Positions 1 through 11,916 of a stretch of DNA of 64,000 nt are shown here, piece after piece (the stretch's first letter is position 1; each line of letters begins with the position of its first letter). The position numbers and the translations under genes were made by a program. The notes under the pieces were generated by a model. The model was not told the origin of the DNA. It did no database searches and was given only the letters and a program-made list of their open reading frames with translations. The DNA comes from Anaerolineaceae bacterium (GTDB taxonomy: Bacteria; Chloroflexota; Anaerolineae; Aggregatilineales; Phototrophicaceae), in contig NZXX01000002.1 in NCBI GenBank assembly GCA_002702065.1, forward strand, positions 953,723 through 1,017,722, written 5' to 3'.

Positions 1-1032
1 ATCCGGCCCGCTCATGTCGTCCGCAACGTATTTGACATAGACACTGTAATCGCCCAGTACGGTTGGGGTTTTGGGCAGCCCGGTTGAAACCAGATGCGAC
101 CGGATGAGTTCGCCATTTTCATAGGCATAAATGCGCTGTGTGCTCACCGAAACCACAATAGCCTTGCCCGCGCTGGTGGACGGGGGTGGGGCATCCGTTT
201 TGTCAGGCACGTACACACCGCCAGCGGGGATTAAGAGTTCCTGGCCAACATAGAGCAAGTCCGGATTGGTGATGCCGTTCAGGTTCACAATATCCGCCAT
301 TGCCACGTTGTACAGCTTGGCGATCAGCCCCAGTTCCTGCCCCTTTTCCACAATATGCGTGGTGGAAGGGCCAGTGTAATTTTGGGCAGTGACCGCTTCC
401 GGCTCCGGTGGGGCCACCTCAATCATGACCAGATCGAGCACGCCATCGGCCAGTTCCTGCGCGGCATTGGCCCGCAACCGGTCCAGCATCACCGGAATGT
501 CCATCGCCCGGCCCATCTGCGGCGGATCACCCGCCACCGGTTCGACATTAAAACGCTCGCTCAGGTCGATCAACGCGTTCTGGGTCTGCACCAGGTCGAC
601 GCGGTAGACAGGCAGCACATTTGCGCCCGGCTCGGCATTCTGGGCCTGTTCGACGGTGGCCGGGTAGTCAATCGAGATTCCCAGACTTTGCAGCGAGACA
701 TCGTGGCTGCGCACGTTATCGGCCAGAGTGACCGTCGCGCTGCCAAACGCCTGCTGAAGCTGGGCCTCGGCGGCTTCCACCTGTTCGCCACCCAACGCAA
801 TCCCCGCGACTGTGACGCCCTGCGGGATACGCTCGCCGGTCAGGTAGATCACCAGCAGCCCACTGAAGGCACACAGGGTCAGCATCACCGCCAGCATGAA
901 TCCACCGCCTACCAGGGCATACGGCAGCCAGCGCCGGCGGGGCGCTGACGGTGGCCGCTGCGGGTGCCGGGCCGGCTGCGGTTGTGCCTGTGTTTTGGGC
1001 GTGACCGGACGGTGAAATTGTGTCTGCTGCAT
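1..1032 (-). CDS. L,D-transpeptidase with LysM domain, C-terminus cut off by window edge
   Basis: The gene reads leftward out of the window, so only the first 344 codons are present. The order is a Pro/Arg-rich cytoplasmic tail (1-35), one membrane anchor (about 37-64), a VanW-associated PG_binding_4-like stretch (about 68-200), a LysM repeat (about 225-269, ending VGQELLIPAG) and the start of a YkuD domain (from about 290, with STGLPKTPTVLGDYSVY). The YkuD catalytic Cys/His motif lies beyond position 1 and cannot be checked. Proteins of this architecture form 3-3 peptidoglycan crosslinks or attach proteins on the outer face of the membrane. The ATG at 1032 is the first start before the basic region. 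Confidence 0.85.
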   Translation of the reverse strand, partial: MQQTQFHRPVTPKTQAQPQPARHPQRPPSAPRRRWLPYALVGGGFMLAVMLTLCAFSGLLVIYLTGERIPQGVTVAGIALGGEQVEAAEAQLQQAFGSATVTLADNVRSHDVSLQSLGISIDYPATVEQAQNAEPGANVLPVYRVDLVQTQNALIDLSERFNVEPVAGDPPQMGRAMDIPVMLDRLRANAAQELADGVLDLVMIEVAPPEPEAVTAQNYTGPSTTHIVEKGQELGLIAKLYNVAMADIVNLNGITNPDLLYVGQELLIPAGGVYVPDKTDAPPPSTSAGKAIVVSVSTQRIYAYENGELIRSHLVSTGLPKTPTVLGDYSVYVKYVADDMSGPD

Positions 1033-4384
<3,352 letters not shown>

Positions 4385-4389
4385 TTCAT

Positions 4390-4425
4390 AAAAAGAGGGC
4401 AAGCATGGTATTCATGTTTGCCCTC
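4390..4425 (-). terminator. Hairpin between lacZ and the GH15 gene
   Basis: A 13-bp stem with one mismatch (4395-4407 with 4413-4425, five-base loop) lies between the converging genes. On the minus strand it is followed by five T residues (A run at 4390-4394), so it terminates the glucan operon best. On the plus strand it may also slow lacZ readthrough, but no T run follows there. Confidence 0.7.
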
Positions 4426-4462
4426 CAAACCAAGGTCTTCTGTGAAACAACTGCTGCTTCGG

Positions 4463-5608
4463 CTACTGGTTTGCCACAAGATTCAATTTGCGGCAGAGGA
4501 TGATGTATTTTGCGTGCGTCCATAAAAGCGGATTGGCGATGGTGCCACGCTGTTCAACCCAGGGTTGGTAGCCGTCTGGGGCCAGCATGACCGTATTGAC
4601 TTGTTCGGGCAGGTTGCCGTCCGCATCAGCCTGGGCTTCGGCCCATTCCAGCAGTGCCAGCGCCTTATCGCGTTCACCCACTTCGGCATAATACCACCCC
4701 AGCCACAGCGCCAGCAGCACCCACACACCGCCGCCATAGTAGGTGTCTTCGAGATGCCGGTGCACCCCGCTTCCGGTCGGGTGCAGCTCACGTTCGATGC
4801 GGGCAACCGTTCGCCGCATCGTCGGGTCGTCCGGCGCAAACAGCCCGTGCGGGACGGCAACGCTAAGCAGATTCGCATCCACCATGTCCAGCCCGACCGA
4901 TTTGGCAAGTTCACCGCCCGGTGTCAGTCCATGTTCCTGCACGTACCGCCGGATCGCCTCGCGGGTTTCGGTGTAGTTCAGTGAGGGCACCAATGCTTCG
5001 GCGGCCTGCAAACCAGCGAAGATCGCGCCCAGCGTGCTGATATGCACATCCTCGCCGCGTTCCTCCCAGCAGTCGTAACAGGGTGTGCGCCAGAGCGCCG
5101 CCAGATAATCGGCTGCGTTGATGACGGCCTGCTCCCAGGCCGCGGGCAAGGGCGCGTAGCCAATGTGCTGGATAAACGCTTGTAGGGACCACAACCACAT
5201 GCCCGGTCCATCCAGTTGGAATTCCGGCCAACCCGCCGGGCCGATCTCGCTCTTGGCACTGTAACGCGCATTCAGGATGTCATTCATATCCGGGGTGCGC
5301 CCTTTATGGGCCGCTGCCGCCGCTCGCCTGAGATGTGCCTGCCGCGCATTGATGGTTTGCGCACACCAGTCATGAAACCGGTAGACATTTTCCCACTGTG
5401 CGGCCATGCGCCCTTCATAGTGGCGGCTGACCTGATCACCGTCCAGCGTCAGGGCGTAGGCAATGAATGCGCCATCCCGAAACCACGAAAACTGATAATC
5501 CGGCATGGTGGGGCAGGCGAGAAAGGCACCGCTTTCGGTCTGGTTGTCCAGGATCACCCGCAGGCTGTGTTCGTATAACCGCTGTCGCAAAGTGCTGGTC
5601 GTGCTCAT
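4463..5608 (-). CDS. GH15-like glucoamylase / glucodextranase-type glycosidase
   Basis: The protein is 381 residues, about the size of an isolated (alpha/alpha)6 catalytic barrel, without the N-terminal beta-sandwich of many bacterial GH15 enzymes. GH15-type motifs are visible: FSWFRDGAF near 41-50, FQLDGPGMWLW in the middle, and CYDCWEERGEDVH, where Glu182 or Glu183 is the likely catalytic acid. GH15 enzymes release glucose from non-reducing ends of alpha-1,4 or alpha-1,6 glucans. No signal peptide is present, so it should act on imported oligosaccharides. Its ATG overlaps the stop of the GH66 gene by four bases, indicating translational coupling. Linkage specificity is inferred only from the GH66 partner. 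Confidence 0.85.
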   Translation of the reverse strand: MSTTSTLRQRLYEHSLRVILDNQTESGAFLACPTMPDYQFSWFRDGAFIAYALTLDGDQVSRHYEGRMAAQWENVYRFHDWCAQTINARQAHLRRAAAAAHKGRTPDMNDILNARYSAKSEIGPAGWPEFQLDGPGMWLWSLQAFIQHIGYAPLPAAWEQAVINAADYLAALWRTPCYDCWEERGEDVHISTLGAIFAGLQAAEALVPSLNYTETREAIRRYVQEHGLTPGGELAKSVGLDMVDANLLSVAVPHGLFAPDDPTMRRTVARIERELHPTGSGVHRHLEDTYYGGGVWVLLALWLGWYYAEVGERDKALALLEWAEAQADADGNLPEQVNTVMLAPDGYQPWVEQRGTIANPLLWTHAKYIILCRKLNLVANQ

Positions 5609-7242
5609 GTGGCATAGTCCAATACAATAATCTGCCAGTACTGAAGTTCGGAGAGATTGAAGCTGATAGTGCTGCCCACCGCATCCGAACCTGTGGTGAA
5701 CGGCACGGTCTGGGGCGCGATATTGTCGAAATCAGGCGACGCCGCCCAGACCTGGCGTACAGGTTTGGACACGCGGACTTGTACGTGAAGGTCGTGTTGT
5801 ACCGTCGGCGCGGCGGGCAGGGCCTGTTCCCAATAGCTGTGGGCGATACCCAGCAGGTTCACCAGGCTGAACGTCTCGAAATCGTCGCCCTGACGCACGA
5901 TCACAGCAACGGCGTCCTTCGTTCCATTCCATGCCAGCGTCTCGACCCCCGCGATGCTCAGGGCCGAGGCGCGTTCGGTGGTCGCGTCAACGGCGCCCGG
6001 ATACAACACATTTTCGTAACGCACGCGGAAGTCATAATAGCGCTGCATGACCTGCTGCATGGTTGGGGTCATCGTTTCAAATTTGGGGAAGTAAGGGTCG
6101 GCCAGCAGCACACCCGGTTCGCCCAGCTCAATGTGATAACCCCCGCTGGCGAAGATCATAGCGTTGGCCAGTCGTACATTGGCCGCCCAGGCCGGCGACA
6201 TGTAGGCCGCCAGAATGACGGGTTTCTGATTGCCCAGCTTCTGGGCTTCCACCACGATCCGGTGCAGGTCAATGAAGTCCCGGTAAGGCTCCCAGACTTC
6301 GATGTAGACGGCATCCTGATCGGAAGGGGCGACAGCGGGCATGGGCCAGTTGCGGACAGCGTTAAAAATCGTCACGCCGGTATCGCCGCGTGCTTCATCG
6401 ACCAGGGCAGCGGTCGCGTTGATGAAAGCCGGGAAGGCTTCATCCAGCCGGACACGCTGGTTGTCGTGATCGAGGCCCACCATAGGCGCACCATACTGGT
6501 CAATATGAATGCCGTCAAAGTTCGTTTCGGCCAGCACACGGCGAAATTCGCCAAGCAGATGATCCGTCCAGGGGCTGTCCGGCGCCGGGTTCATGATCGC
6601 CAGATAGTTATCGCCAAAAGCATAGGGCCGACCGGGGTATTGAAACAGTGCCCAATCGGGATGCGCCTCATAAAAGCTCCAGGACGCGCCATAAATCGCG
6701 GTGTAAGGCATGGCGGCGATGTTGGAGTCTTGGGCTGCGGCGATCAGCGCCTTGATCGTATCGAGCGACATCTGCTTGTCCAGCAGGTCCCGGTAATCCG
6801 ATGTGGGCGGCATCAGCGTTTCATGGCGGTACTGCCAGTCGTAGAATTGCAGGCCATTGACGTGATAGCGGCGCAGCCAGTCCATCGTCTCGTCGATATT
6901 GTCGCGCCCCGGTGCAAATTCGGTCAGGAAACCATAGCGCGGCGATTGGATCCAGTGGTCGAGCACGTCGAAGGCTGTCGAGGCTTCGGCCACGACATCG
7001 CCATTGGCTACCGTGATGACCACTGTCAGGCCATACCCACGCGGCGTTTCCGGGGGCGGCGTGTAGTCAACGGTAGCTGTGCCATCGAGCAGGTCGGCTT
7101 CGAAGGTGGCGATCACCCGGTTCAGATAGCTGACCGTCACCGTCGCCCGCTGGCCCGCAGCAGCGCGAATGGTCAGGTTGACGGGGTCGCCGGGTTGGTA
7201 GTAGCTCTTATCAAGGGTGATGCTGGCGGCTGGATCGGTCAT
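5605..7242 (-). CDS. GH66 dextranase / cycloisomaltooligosaccharide glucanotransferase-like protein
   Basis: An N-terminal Ig-like domain (about 1-95) is followed by a TIM barrel with GH66-type motifs: GFLTEF, QFYDWQYRH, FDGIHIDQYG with Asp248 as probable nucleophile, and YIEVWEP with Glu315 or Glu318 as probable acid/base. GH66 enzymes cut or cyclise alpha-1,6-linked dextran. I chose the ATG at 7242 because AGGAC lies seven bases before it. That start gives 545 residues and no signal peptide. However, the frame stays open to 7299 and encodes a signal-like hydrophobic stretch (see findings), so localisation is uncertain. The gene sits between two sugar permeases and a GH15 gene in one operon. 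Confidence 0.85.
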   Translation of the reverse strand: MTDPAASITLDKSYYQPGDPVNLTIRAAAGQRATVTVSYLNRVIATFEADLLDGTATVDYTPPPETPRGYGLTVVITVANGDVVAEASTAFDVLDHWIQSPRYGFLTEFAPGRDNIDETMDWLRRYHVNGLQFYDWQYRHETLMPPTSDYRDLLDKQMSLDTIKALIAAAQDSNIAAMPYTAIYGASWSFYEAHPDWALFQYPGRPYAFGDNYLAIMNPAPDSPWTDHLLGEFRRVLAETNFDGIHIDQYGAPMVGLDHDNQRVRLDEAFPAFINATAALVDEARGDTGVTIFNAVRNWPMPAVAPSDQDAVYIEVWEPYRDFIDLHRIVVEAQKLGNQKPVILAAYMSPAWAANVRLANAMIFASGGYHIELGEPGVLLADPYFPKFETMTPTMQQVMQRYYDFRVRYENVLYPGAVDATTERASALSIAGVETLAWNGTKDAVAVIVRQGDDFETFSLVNLLGIAHSYWEQALPAAPTVQHDLHVQVRVSKPVRQVWAASPDFDNIAPQTVPFTTGSDAVGSTISFNLSELQYWQIIVLDYAT

Positions 7243-7302
7243 GGCGTGTCCTTGTAGGATCAGAGTAAAGAGCAGTAGCACAATGAATAGCGCGCGCAGG
7301 CC

Positions 7303-8145
7303 TCATCCACGAACCGCTCCCGTGGTCAGGCCTTGCACGAAATATCGCTGAAAAACAACGAACAGAATCACATTGGGAATCACCGCTGTCAGCGAGGCAG
7401 CGAAGATCAGCCCCCAGTCGGTGGCATGCACGCCGCGGAAGTTGGCAATGGCGACGGGCAGCGTGCGCACATCGGCGTCGGTCAGGAACGTCAGGGCAAG
7501 GATATACTCGTCCCAGGCGCCCAGAAAACTGAAGACGGCCACCGTGCTGACGGCAGGGGCAGCCAGCGGCACCATCACGCGCCAGAAGATCGTCAGCGGA
7601 CTCGCACCGTCGATCAGCGCCGATTCTTCCAGTTCACGCGGCAGGTTTTCAAAGAAGCCGCGCAGCAGAAAGGTGTTAAAGGCGAGCGGCCCCGCCGTAT
7701 AAACGAGGACGATTCCTGGCAGGCTGTTGAGCAGGCCAAGCGTGCGCGCCACCATAAACTGCGGGATGATGAATATGACTCCAGGGATCATCATCATGCC
7801 CAGCATGGAATAAAACAGGAGGTTCTTGCCCCGGAAGTTGAAGCGGGCAAAACCATAGGCCATCATCGTCGCCAGCAAGGTGACCAGCCCGGCAGTCGCC
7901 ACGGCTACCCCGGCGCTGTTGAGAAAGGCCCGGCCAAAGTTGCGGCTGGTAAAGGCTGTCTCGAAGTTTTCCAGCGTCGGGTTTTCGGGGACGAAGCGCG
8001 GCGGAATCTCCTGAATGTAAGCCTGCCCGCGAAAGGCCGTGCCGGTCATATAGAGCATCGGCCCCAGCGCCAGGACCGCGCCCAGACACAGGACGGCAAT
8101 GATGACGATGTTCAGGTTGCGCTGCTGAGTTCTGGTTCCGATCAT
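7303..8145 (-). CDS. Sugar ABC transporter permease, MalG type
   Basis: This 280-residue inner-membrane protein has six likely membrane segments. Its cytoplasmic EAA loop, ELEESALIDGASPLTIFWRV, contacts the ATPase subunit. It belongs to the carbohydrate uptake family 1 (CUT1) permeases and pairs with the MalF-type permease directly upstream, two bases away. GTGGAG upstream supports the ATG at 8145. No ATP-binding gene is present in the operon, as is common when a shared MsmK/MalK-type ATPase is encoded elsewhere. The neighbours GH66 and GH15 suggest import of isomalto-oligosaccharides. Confidence 0.93.
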   Translation of the reverse strand: MIGTRTQQRNLNIVIIAVLCLGAVLALGPMLYMTGTAFRGQAYIQEIPPRFVPENPTLENFETAFTSRNFGRAFLNSAGVAVATAGLVTLLATMMAYGFARFNFRGKNLLFYSMLGMMMIPGVIFIIPQFMVARTLGLLNSLPGIVLVYTAGPLAFNTFLLRGFFENLPRELEESALIDGASPLTIFWRVMVPLAAPAVSTVAVFSFLGAWDEYILALTFLTDADVRTLPVAIANFRGVHATDWGLIFAASLTAVIPNVILFVVFQRYFVQGLTTGAVRG

Positions 8146-8147
8146 GG

Positions 8148-9104
8148 CTAGTACTCCACTTCCGGCCCGCGAAAAACGCGCATCTGCAAGAAACTGACAA
8201 CGACGATGATAAGCGCCAGGATGTAGCTCAGGGCGGCGCCATAGCCGAATTGCAGCTTGTTAAAGGACTGGTTGTACATGTAACTGAGCGAGACTTCGGT
8301 GCGCCCCAGTGGTCCACCGCCGGTAATCAGAAAAACGGAGATAAAGACCTGGAAGCCGCCGATAACCAGCGCGACCAGCACAAAGAGGCTTGTCCGCTGG
8401 ATAAGGGGCAGCGTAATGTGGCGCAGTTGCCGCCACAGGTCCGCCCCGTCAATGGCCGCCGCTTCATAAATTTCGCGGGGGATGCCTTGCAGCGCAGCCA
8501 GATAGATAATCATGGCCCAGCCGACGCCTTTCCAGATGCCCAGCGAGTAGATGATGATCCACGCTGTCTCCGGGCGCTGCACCCAGGAGATTGGCTCCGA
8601 GATCAGGTGCAGGACGTCGAGCAAGAGGTAGTTGATCAGGCCAGCACGTCCGGAATTAAAGATGTACTGAAACAGAAAGCTGACCACCACCCACGACGTG
8701 ACGACCGGCAGATAGTAAATGGCGCGGAAAACGCGTTTGCCCACGACAACCCGGTGGACCAGAATGGCAATGGTCAGGCCGATCAACATCTGGCCGACCA
8801 CCGTGACGGCCGTATAGCGAACTGTGTTGCCCAGCGCCAGCCAGAACTTGCTATCTGCCAGCGCCCGCTCGTAGTTGGCCAGACCGACAAATTCGCTGAC
8901 CTGACCCGGCATGATCTTCCAGTCAAAAAAGCTGATATAGAACTGGTAGAACATCGGATACAACATCCACAGCACATAGAGCAGCAGACCGGGCAGGACG
9001 AATAGATAGGGGACATACCAGCCGTAGTGCAGGCGGCCCGGCCTCAGGATATTGCGCCTGCTGGCTGTTGTTTGCTGTTCGGGTGTGCGACTTTTGCTTT
9101 GCAT
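8148..9104 (-). CDS. Sugar ABC transporter permease, MalF/UgpA type
   Basis: The 318-residue protein has a short basic N-terminal tail and six likely membrane helices. Its EAA loop reads EIYEAAAIDGADLWRQLRHI. It forms the heterodimeric channel of a CUT1 importer with the following MalG-type permease. AGAGGG lies just before the ATG at 9104. The gene is the third of six in the minus-strand glucan operon, downstream of the binding protein. Confidence 0.93.
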   Translation of the reverse strand: MQSKSRTPEQQTTASRRNILRPGRLHYGWYVPYLFVLPGLLLYVLWMLYPMFYQFYISFFDWKIMPGQVSEFVGLANYERALADSKFWLALGNTVRYTAVTVVGQMLIGLTIAILVHRVVVGKRVFRAIYYLPVVTSWVVVSFLFQYIFNSGRAGLINYLLLDVLHLISEPISWVQRPETAWIIIYSLGIWKGVGWAMIIYLAALQGIPREIYEAAAIDGADLWRQLRHITLPLIQRTSLFVLVALVIGGFQVFISVFLITGGGPLGRTEVSLSYMYNQSFNKLQFGYGAALSYILALIIVVVSFLQMRVFRGPEVEY

Positions 9105-9168
9105 GGGCCCTCTTGTAAAACAGGGGGATACAGGGGCAGTGTGCCACCCCTGATCCCCTGCTGAACGT

Positions 9169-10404
9169 CTACTGCATCAGTAGTTCGTCGATCTGGGCGG
9201 CGGCGATGTCCAGGGCTTCCTGAGCTTCCATCTCACCGGCCACGATACTGTAACCGACCTCGGTCAGAATCTCTTCGATCGTGTTCCATGCCGGGTGCGG
9301 CGTGCGTGCCTGGGCGGTTTCCAGCTGCTCCAGGAAGACGCCGTAGTATGGATGATTCTGGAAGTATTCATTTTCCAGCAGTTCCGGGATGACCGTCAAC
9401 TGCCCGGTTTCGGACATTTTGAGCTGGTACTCATCGGACTGCGTGAAGCGGATGAATTCCATGGCCGCCTCCTGATGCTCGGAGGTGGTGAACAGGGCGA
9501 TGTTCTCGCCACCCACAACCGAGACGGATCCGCCCGGCCCGGCAGGCATCAGCGCGGCTTTCATCTCGAAATCAGGGTACTGTGCAGCGCCAATGGGGAA
9601 CATCCAGGGGCCTTCCAGCATACTCACGATGCTGTTGGTGTAGTAACCCGCGCCGGTGTCGATGCCGCTGCCGATGAAACCATCGGAGAAGCAGCCATTC
9701 TGGACCATGTCGCGCAGATATTCATAGGCGGCGACCGTCTCCGGGCTGTTCAGGTAGCCGGTGGCGGTGGTGATGTCTGCGTCGGTGATGCTGCCGCCGA
9801 AGGTCCAGATCCAGGGCAGCATGGCCCAGCCATAGGTACCGCCGTCGCTAAACAGATACTGGCCATCTTGCAGCAAGTCGCACTGGGCGGTCAGTTCATC
9901 AATGGTAGCGGGTGGCCCATCGATACCCAGGTCTTCATACAGGTACTGATTGTAAACATAGACGCGGGTATTGGTATCCAGCGGCAGGCCATAGTAGTTG
10001 CCGTCGTAACGGTTGGTCGAAAGCGGGCCGGGGAAGGTGCGCTCGGCCAGCGAATCAAAATCCTCCATCGCCTCATCGAGTGCGACCAGGACGCCCTGCG
10101 CCGCGAACTCTGGTGACCAGATGATGTCCAGGCGAGCGACATCCGGGCCCTCGCCACCGGCAACCGCTGTCAGGATGGTCTGACGGAATTCATCGTACGG
10201 GAACGGTACGGATTCGACCTGAATGTTGGGATGTGCTTCTTCAAATGCCGGAATAAGTGTCTCGACCAGCATCTCGTTTTCGGGTGAGGTTTCATTATAG
10301 GTGTGCCAGAACTCGATCGTGACCACATCGTCCTGAGCAAAACTGATGCTCGTCTGAACAATCAACATACTGAGTATCAGAAGGAGTGAAAATCTAGTTC
10401 GCAT
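9169..10404 (-). CDS. Extracellular sugar-binding protein of the ABC importer
   Basis: This 411-residue family 1 solute-binding protein captures sugars outside the membrane and delivers them to the two permeases. The ATG at 10404 gives a clean signal peptide (MRTRFSLLLILSMLIVQTSI, cleavage near SFAQ) and is preceded by GAGAGAGG. The longer open frame from 10500 adds an unlikely hydrophilic leader and would start inside the operator repeat, so I rejected it. Typical family features are EFWHTYNETSPENEM at the mature start and FTTSEHQEAAMEFIRF near the C-terminus. No lipobox cysteine is seen, so the anchoring mode is unclear. Confidence 0.9.
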   Translation of the reverse strand: MRTRFSLLLILSMLIVQTSISFAQDDVVTIEFWHTYNETSPENEMLVETLIPAFEEAHPNIQVESVPFPYDEFRQTILTAVAGGEGPDVARLDIIWSPEFAAQGVLVALDEAMEDFDSLAERTFPGPLSTNRYDGNYYGLPLDTNTRVYVYNQYLYEDLGIDGPPATIDELTAQCDLLQDGQYLFSDGGTYGWAMLPWIWTFGGSITDADITTATGYLNSPETVAAYEYLRDMVQNGCFSDGFIGSGIDTGAGYYTNSIVSMLEGPWMFPIGAAQYPDFEMKAALMPAGPGGSVSVVGGENIALFTTSEHQEAAMEFIRFTQSDEYQLKMSETGQLTVIPELLENEYFQNHPYYGVFLEQLETAQARTPHPAWNTIEEILTEVGYSIVAGEMEAQEALDIAAAQIDELLMQ

Positions 10405-10491
10405 GGTTTTAACCTCTCTCAGATGATTAATGGCTAAGTGTTTTGGCTGCTGCGCTTGGAAGGTTGGGTCATGGGCATCCTTTCGTCTTAA

Positions 10492-10510
10492 TTCGTTCAC
10501 TGAATAAAGT
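10492..10510. promoter_or_regulatory. Putative ROK operator, copy 1, upstream of the sugar-binding protein gene
   Basis: The 19-bp sequence TTCGTTCACTGAATAAAGT is identical to 11704-11722 in front of the ROK gene. Its core TTCA-C-TGAA is a palindrome, and the surrounding 17 bp match in 6 of 8 half-site positions. It lies about 90 bp before the binding-protein start, between it and the ROK gene. Control by the adjacent ROK protein is inferred. Confidence 0.65.
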
Positions 10511-10524
10511 CAGTGCAAAAAAAT

Positions 10525-11712
10525 TTACAGGTTGACCAGTTCGATCTGGTCCGGATCTGGCCTGTGGAAAACACGCCCCAGCACCAGGCTGGCCGCACCA
10601 CGAGCCCAGGCGACATCACTAAGGGGTTCGATGCGTAAAATGACCTCATCGAACATGTTGGCAAAGCTGTACATTTCGAGGGCGGCGCGCATCGGTGTGA
10701 ACAGGCTTTCGCCCAGACGTACGCCCTCGCCACTCAGAATAATCAGGGATGGGTCGAACAGGCTGACAAGGTTCGCCAGAGATTGACCCAGCACTTCGCC
10801 CGCCTGTGCCAGAAGACCCGTGACCACCGGGTCGCCATCGCGGCCAAGCTGGGTGAAGGCTTCAATCGAATCGATGTTGAGGCCCTGTAACTGCGCTCGC
10901 CGGACCAGCCAGGGTTCGGCGACAAAGGTTTCCAGCGTACCGCGCTCACCATCGGTTTCCAGGCCAGCCGGATCAATAACCATGTGTCCGAACTCGCCCG
11001 CGCCGCCACGCGCCCCCCGGTAAATCTCGCCATCAATGACAATGCCCAGGCCGACACCGCGCCCGATGGTCACCACCAGGAAATTATCGACGTGCTGCCC
11101 CAGGCCATAGAGTTTTTCCATCAATGTCAGAGTGTTCACGTCGTTGTCGAGGTAGACCGGGCGTTCAAGCAGTTCTTCAAGGTATTCCGCAAAGGGGACA
11201 TCAAACCAGTTGTTGAAGGGGGATAGGCGGCAGATGCCCTTCGCCGAGTCCACAATGCCTGCCAGACCAACGCCCAGGCCCAGCAACCGGCTGAAGGCCA
11301 GGTCATGCGCGGCCATCTCGTGGCGCAGGGCTTGCGCCAGATGTTCGGATACAGCCTGCGGATCGCGGCTTTCCAGTTTGATTTCCTGATTGACGATGAC
11401 TTCCGCATTGAGATCAGTGATGGCGAGTGATGCCCGATCCTCAGCCAGCTTGATGCCCGCCACATAGATCCCATCTTCCACCAGCGCCAGTAGCACGGGT
11501 CTGCGCCCGCCGCGCGAATCGCCTTCCTGTTTTTCGAAAATGAGACCGTCCTGTATGAGTTCGGCGGTTTGGCCGGTGACGGTTGCCGGGCTGAGACCGG
11601 TGCGACGCGCAATATCCGCACGGGCAATGGGACCATGTGTGCGGATCACATTGAGGATTGCGGATCGGTTAATGGCTTTCAAATAATGTCTGCGCGCCAT
11701 AACTTCGTTCAC
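10525..11712 (-). CDS. ROK-family transcriptional regulator (NagC/XylR-like)
   Basis: The protein has an N-terminal winged helix-turn-helix (about 15-65, HGPIARADIARRTGLSPATV) followed by a ROK sugar-kinase-like fold. DNDVNTLTLMEKLYG and TIGRGVGLGIVIDG match the fold. The zinc motif CxCGxxGC usual in ROK proteins is not visible; the corresponding segment begins GAGEFGHMVIDPAG and lacks those cysteines. Members repress sugar genes until a sugar binds. The listed start is GTG at 11712, lying inside the operator repeat; an ATG at 11700 giving 391 residues is equally plausible. It leads the glucan operon on the minus strand and probably represses itself and the downstream genes. Confidence 0.9.
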   Translation of the reverse strand: MNEVMARRHYLKAINRSAILNVIRTHGPIARADIARRTGLSPATVTGQTAELIQDGLIFEKQEGDSRGGRRPVLLALVEDGIYVAGIKLAEDRASLAITDLNAEVIVNQEIKLESRDPQAVSEHLAQALRHEMAAHDLAFSRLLGLGVGLAGIVDSAKGICRLSPFNNWFDVPFAEYLEELLERPVYLDNDVNTLTLMEKLYGLGQHVDNFLVVTIGRGVGLGIVIDGEIYRGARGGAGEFGHMVIDPAGLETDGERGTLETFVAEPWLVRRAQLQGLNIDSIEAFTQLGRDGDPVVTGLLAQAGEVLGQSLANLVSLFDPSLIILSGEGVRLGESLFTPMRAALEMYSFANMFDEVILRIEPLSDVAWARGAASLVLGRVFHRPDPDQIELVNL

Positions 11713-11722
11713 TGAATAAAGT
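11704..11722. promoter_or_regulatory. Putative ROK operator, copy 2, at the start of the ROK gene
   Basis: This is the second exact copy of the 19-bp element at 10492-10510, in the same orientation. It overlaps the first possible start codon of the ROK gene, a position that suits autorepression. Two exact 19-bp copies 1.2 kb apart, both in promoter regions, are unlikely by chance. Confidence 0.65.
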
Positions 11723-11849
11723 AAGTTACGGGTATTGTAGCGAGTTTTTTTCCGTCATGCAACAAATACGTTTCTTTTCGTGATTTCGATGCGACACAGG
11801 CTTTCGGACAAGTGGCTGCTGACTGTGGTGTCGGAGAGCGAAGTCTGAT

Positions 11850-11877
11850 TTGCAATGTTGAGGCTTTATGTTAGAAT
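11850..11877 (+). promoter_or_regulatory. Candidate promoter of the LacI-family gene
   Basis: TTGCAA (11850-11855) and TAGAAT (11872-11877) are separated by 16 bp and lie 40 bp before the start codon. The palindromic operator begins two bases after the -10 hexamer, so it would cover the transcription start. Confidence 0.5.
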
Positions 11878-11878
11878 A

Positions 11879-11896
11879 AATATGAACGTTCATATT
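11879..11896. promoter_or_regulatory. Perfect 18-bp palindrome, probable LacI-family operator
   Basis: AATATGAACGTTCATATT is a perfect palindrome centred on CG, the layout typical of LacI-family operators. It lies 20 bp before the LacI-family start codon and directly after the candidate -10 box, so autoregulation is the simplest reading. No second copy was seen in the window. Confidence 0.75.
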
Positions 11897-11916
11897 AAAT
11901 GTAATAAATTGCTTTT

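Noticed and set aside
5467..7257. 596-codon open frame on the plus strand opposite the GH66 gene
   Set aside because: It lies antisense to genes with clear GH66 and GH15 motifs, has a His/Arg/Gln-rich composition typical of shadow frames, and shows no domain.
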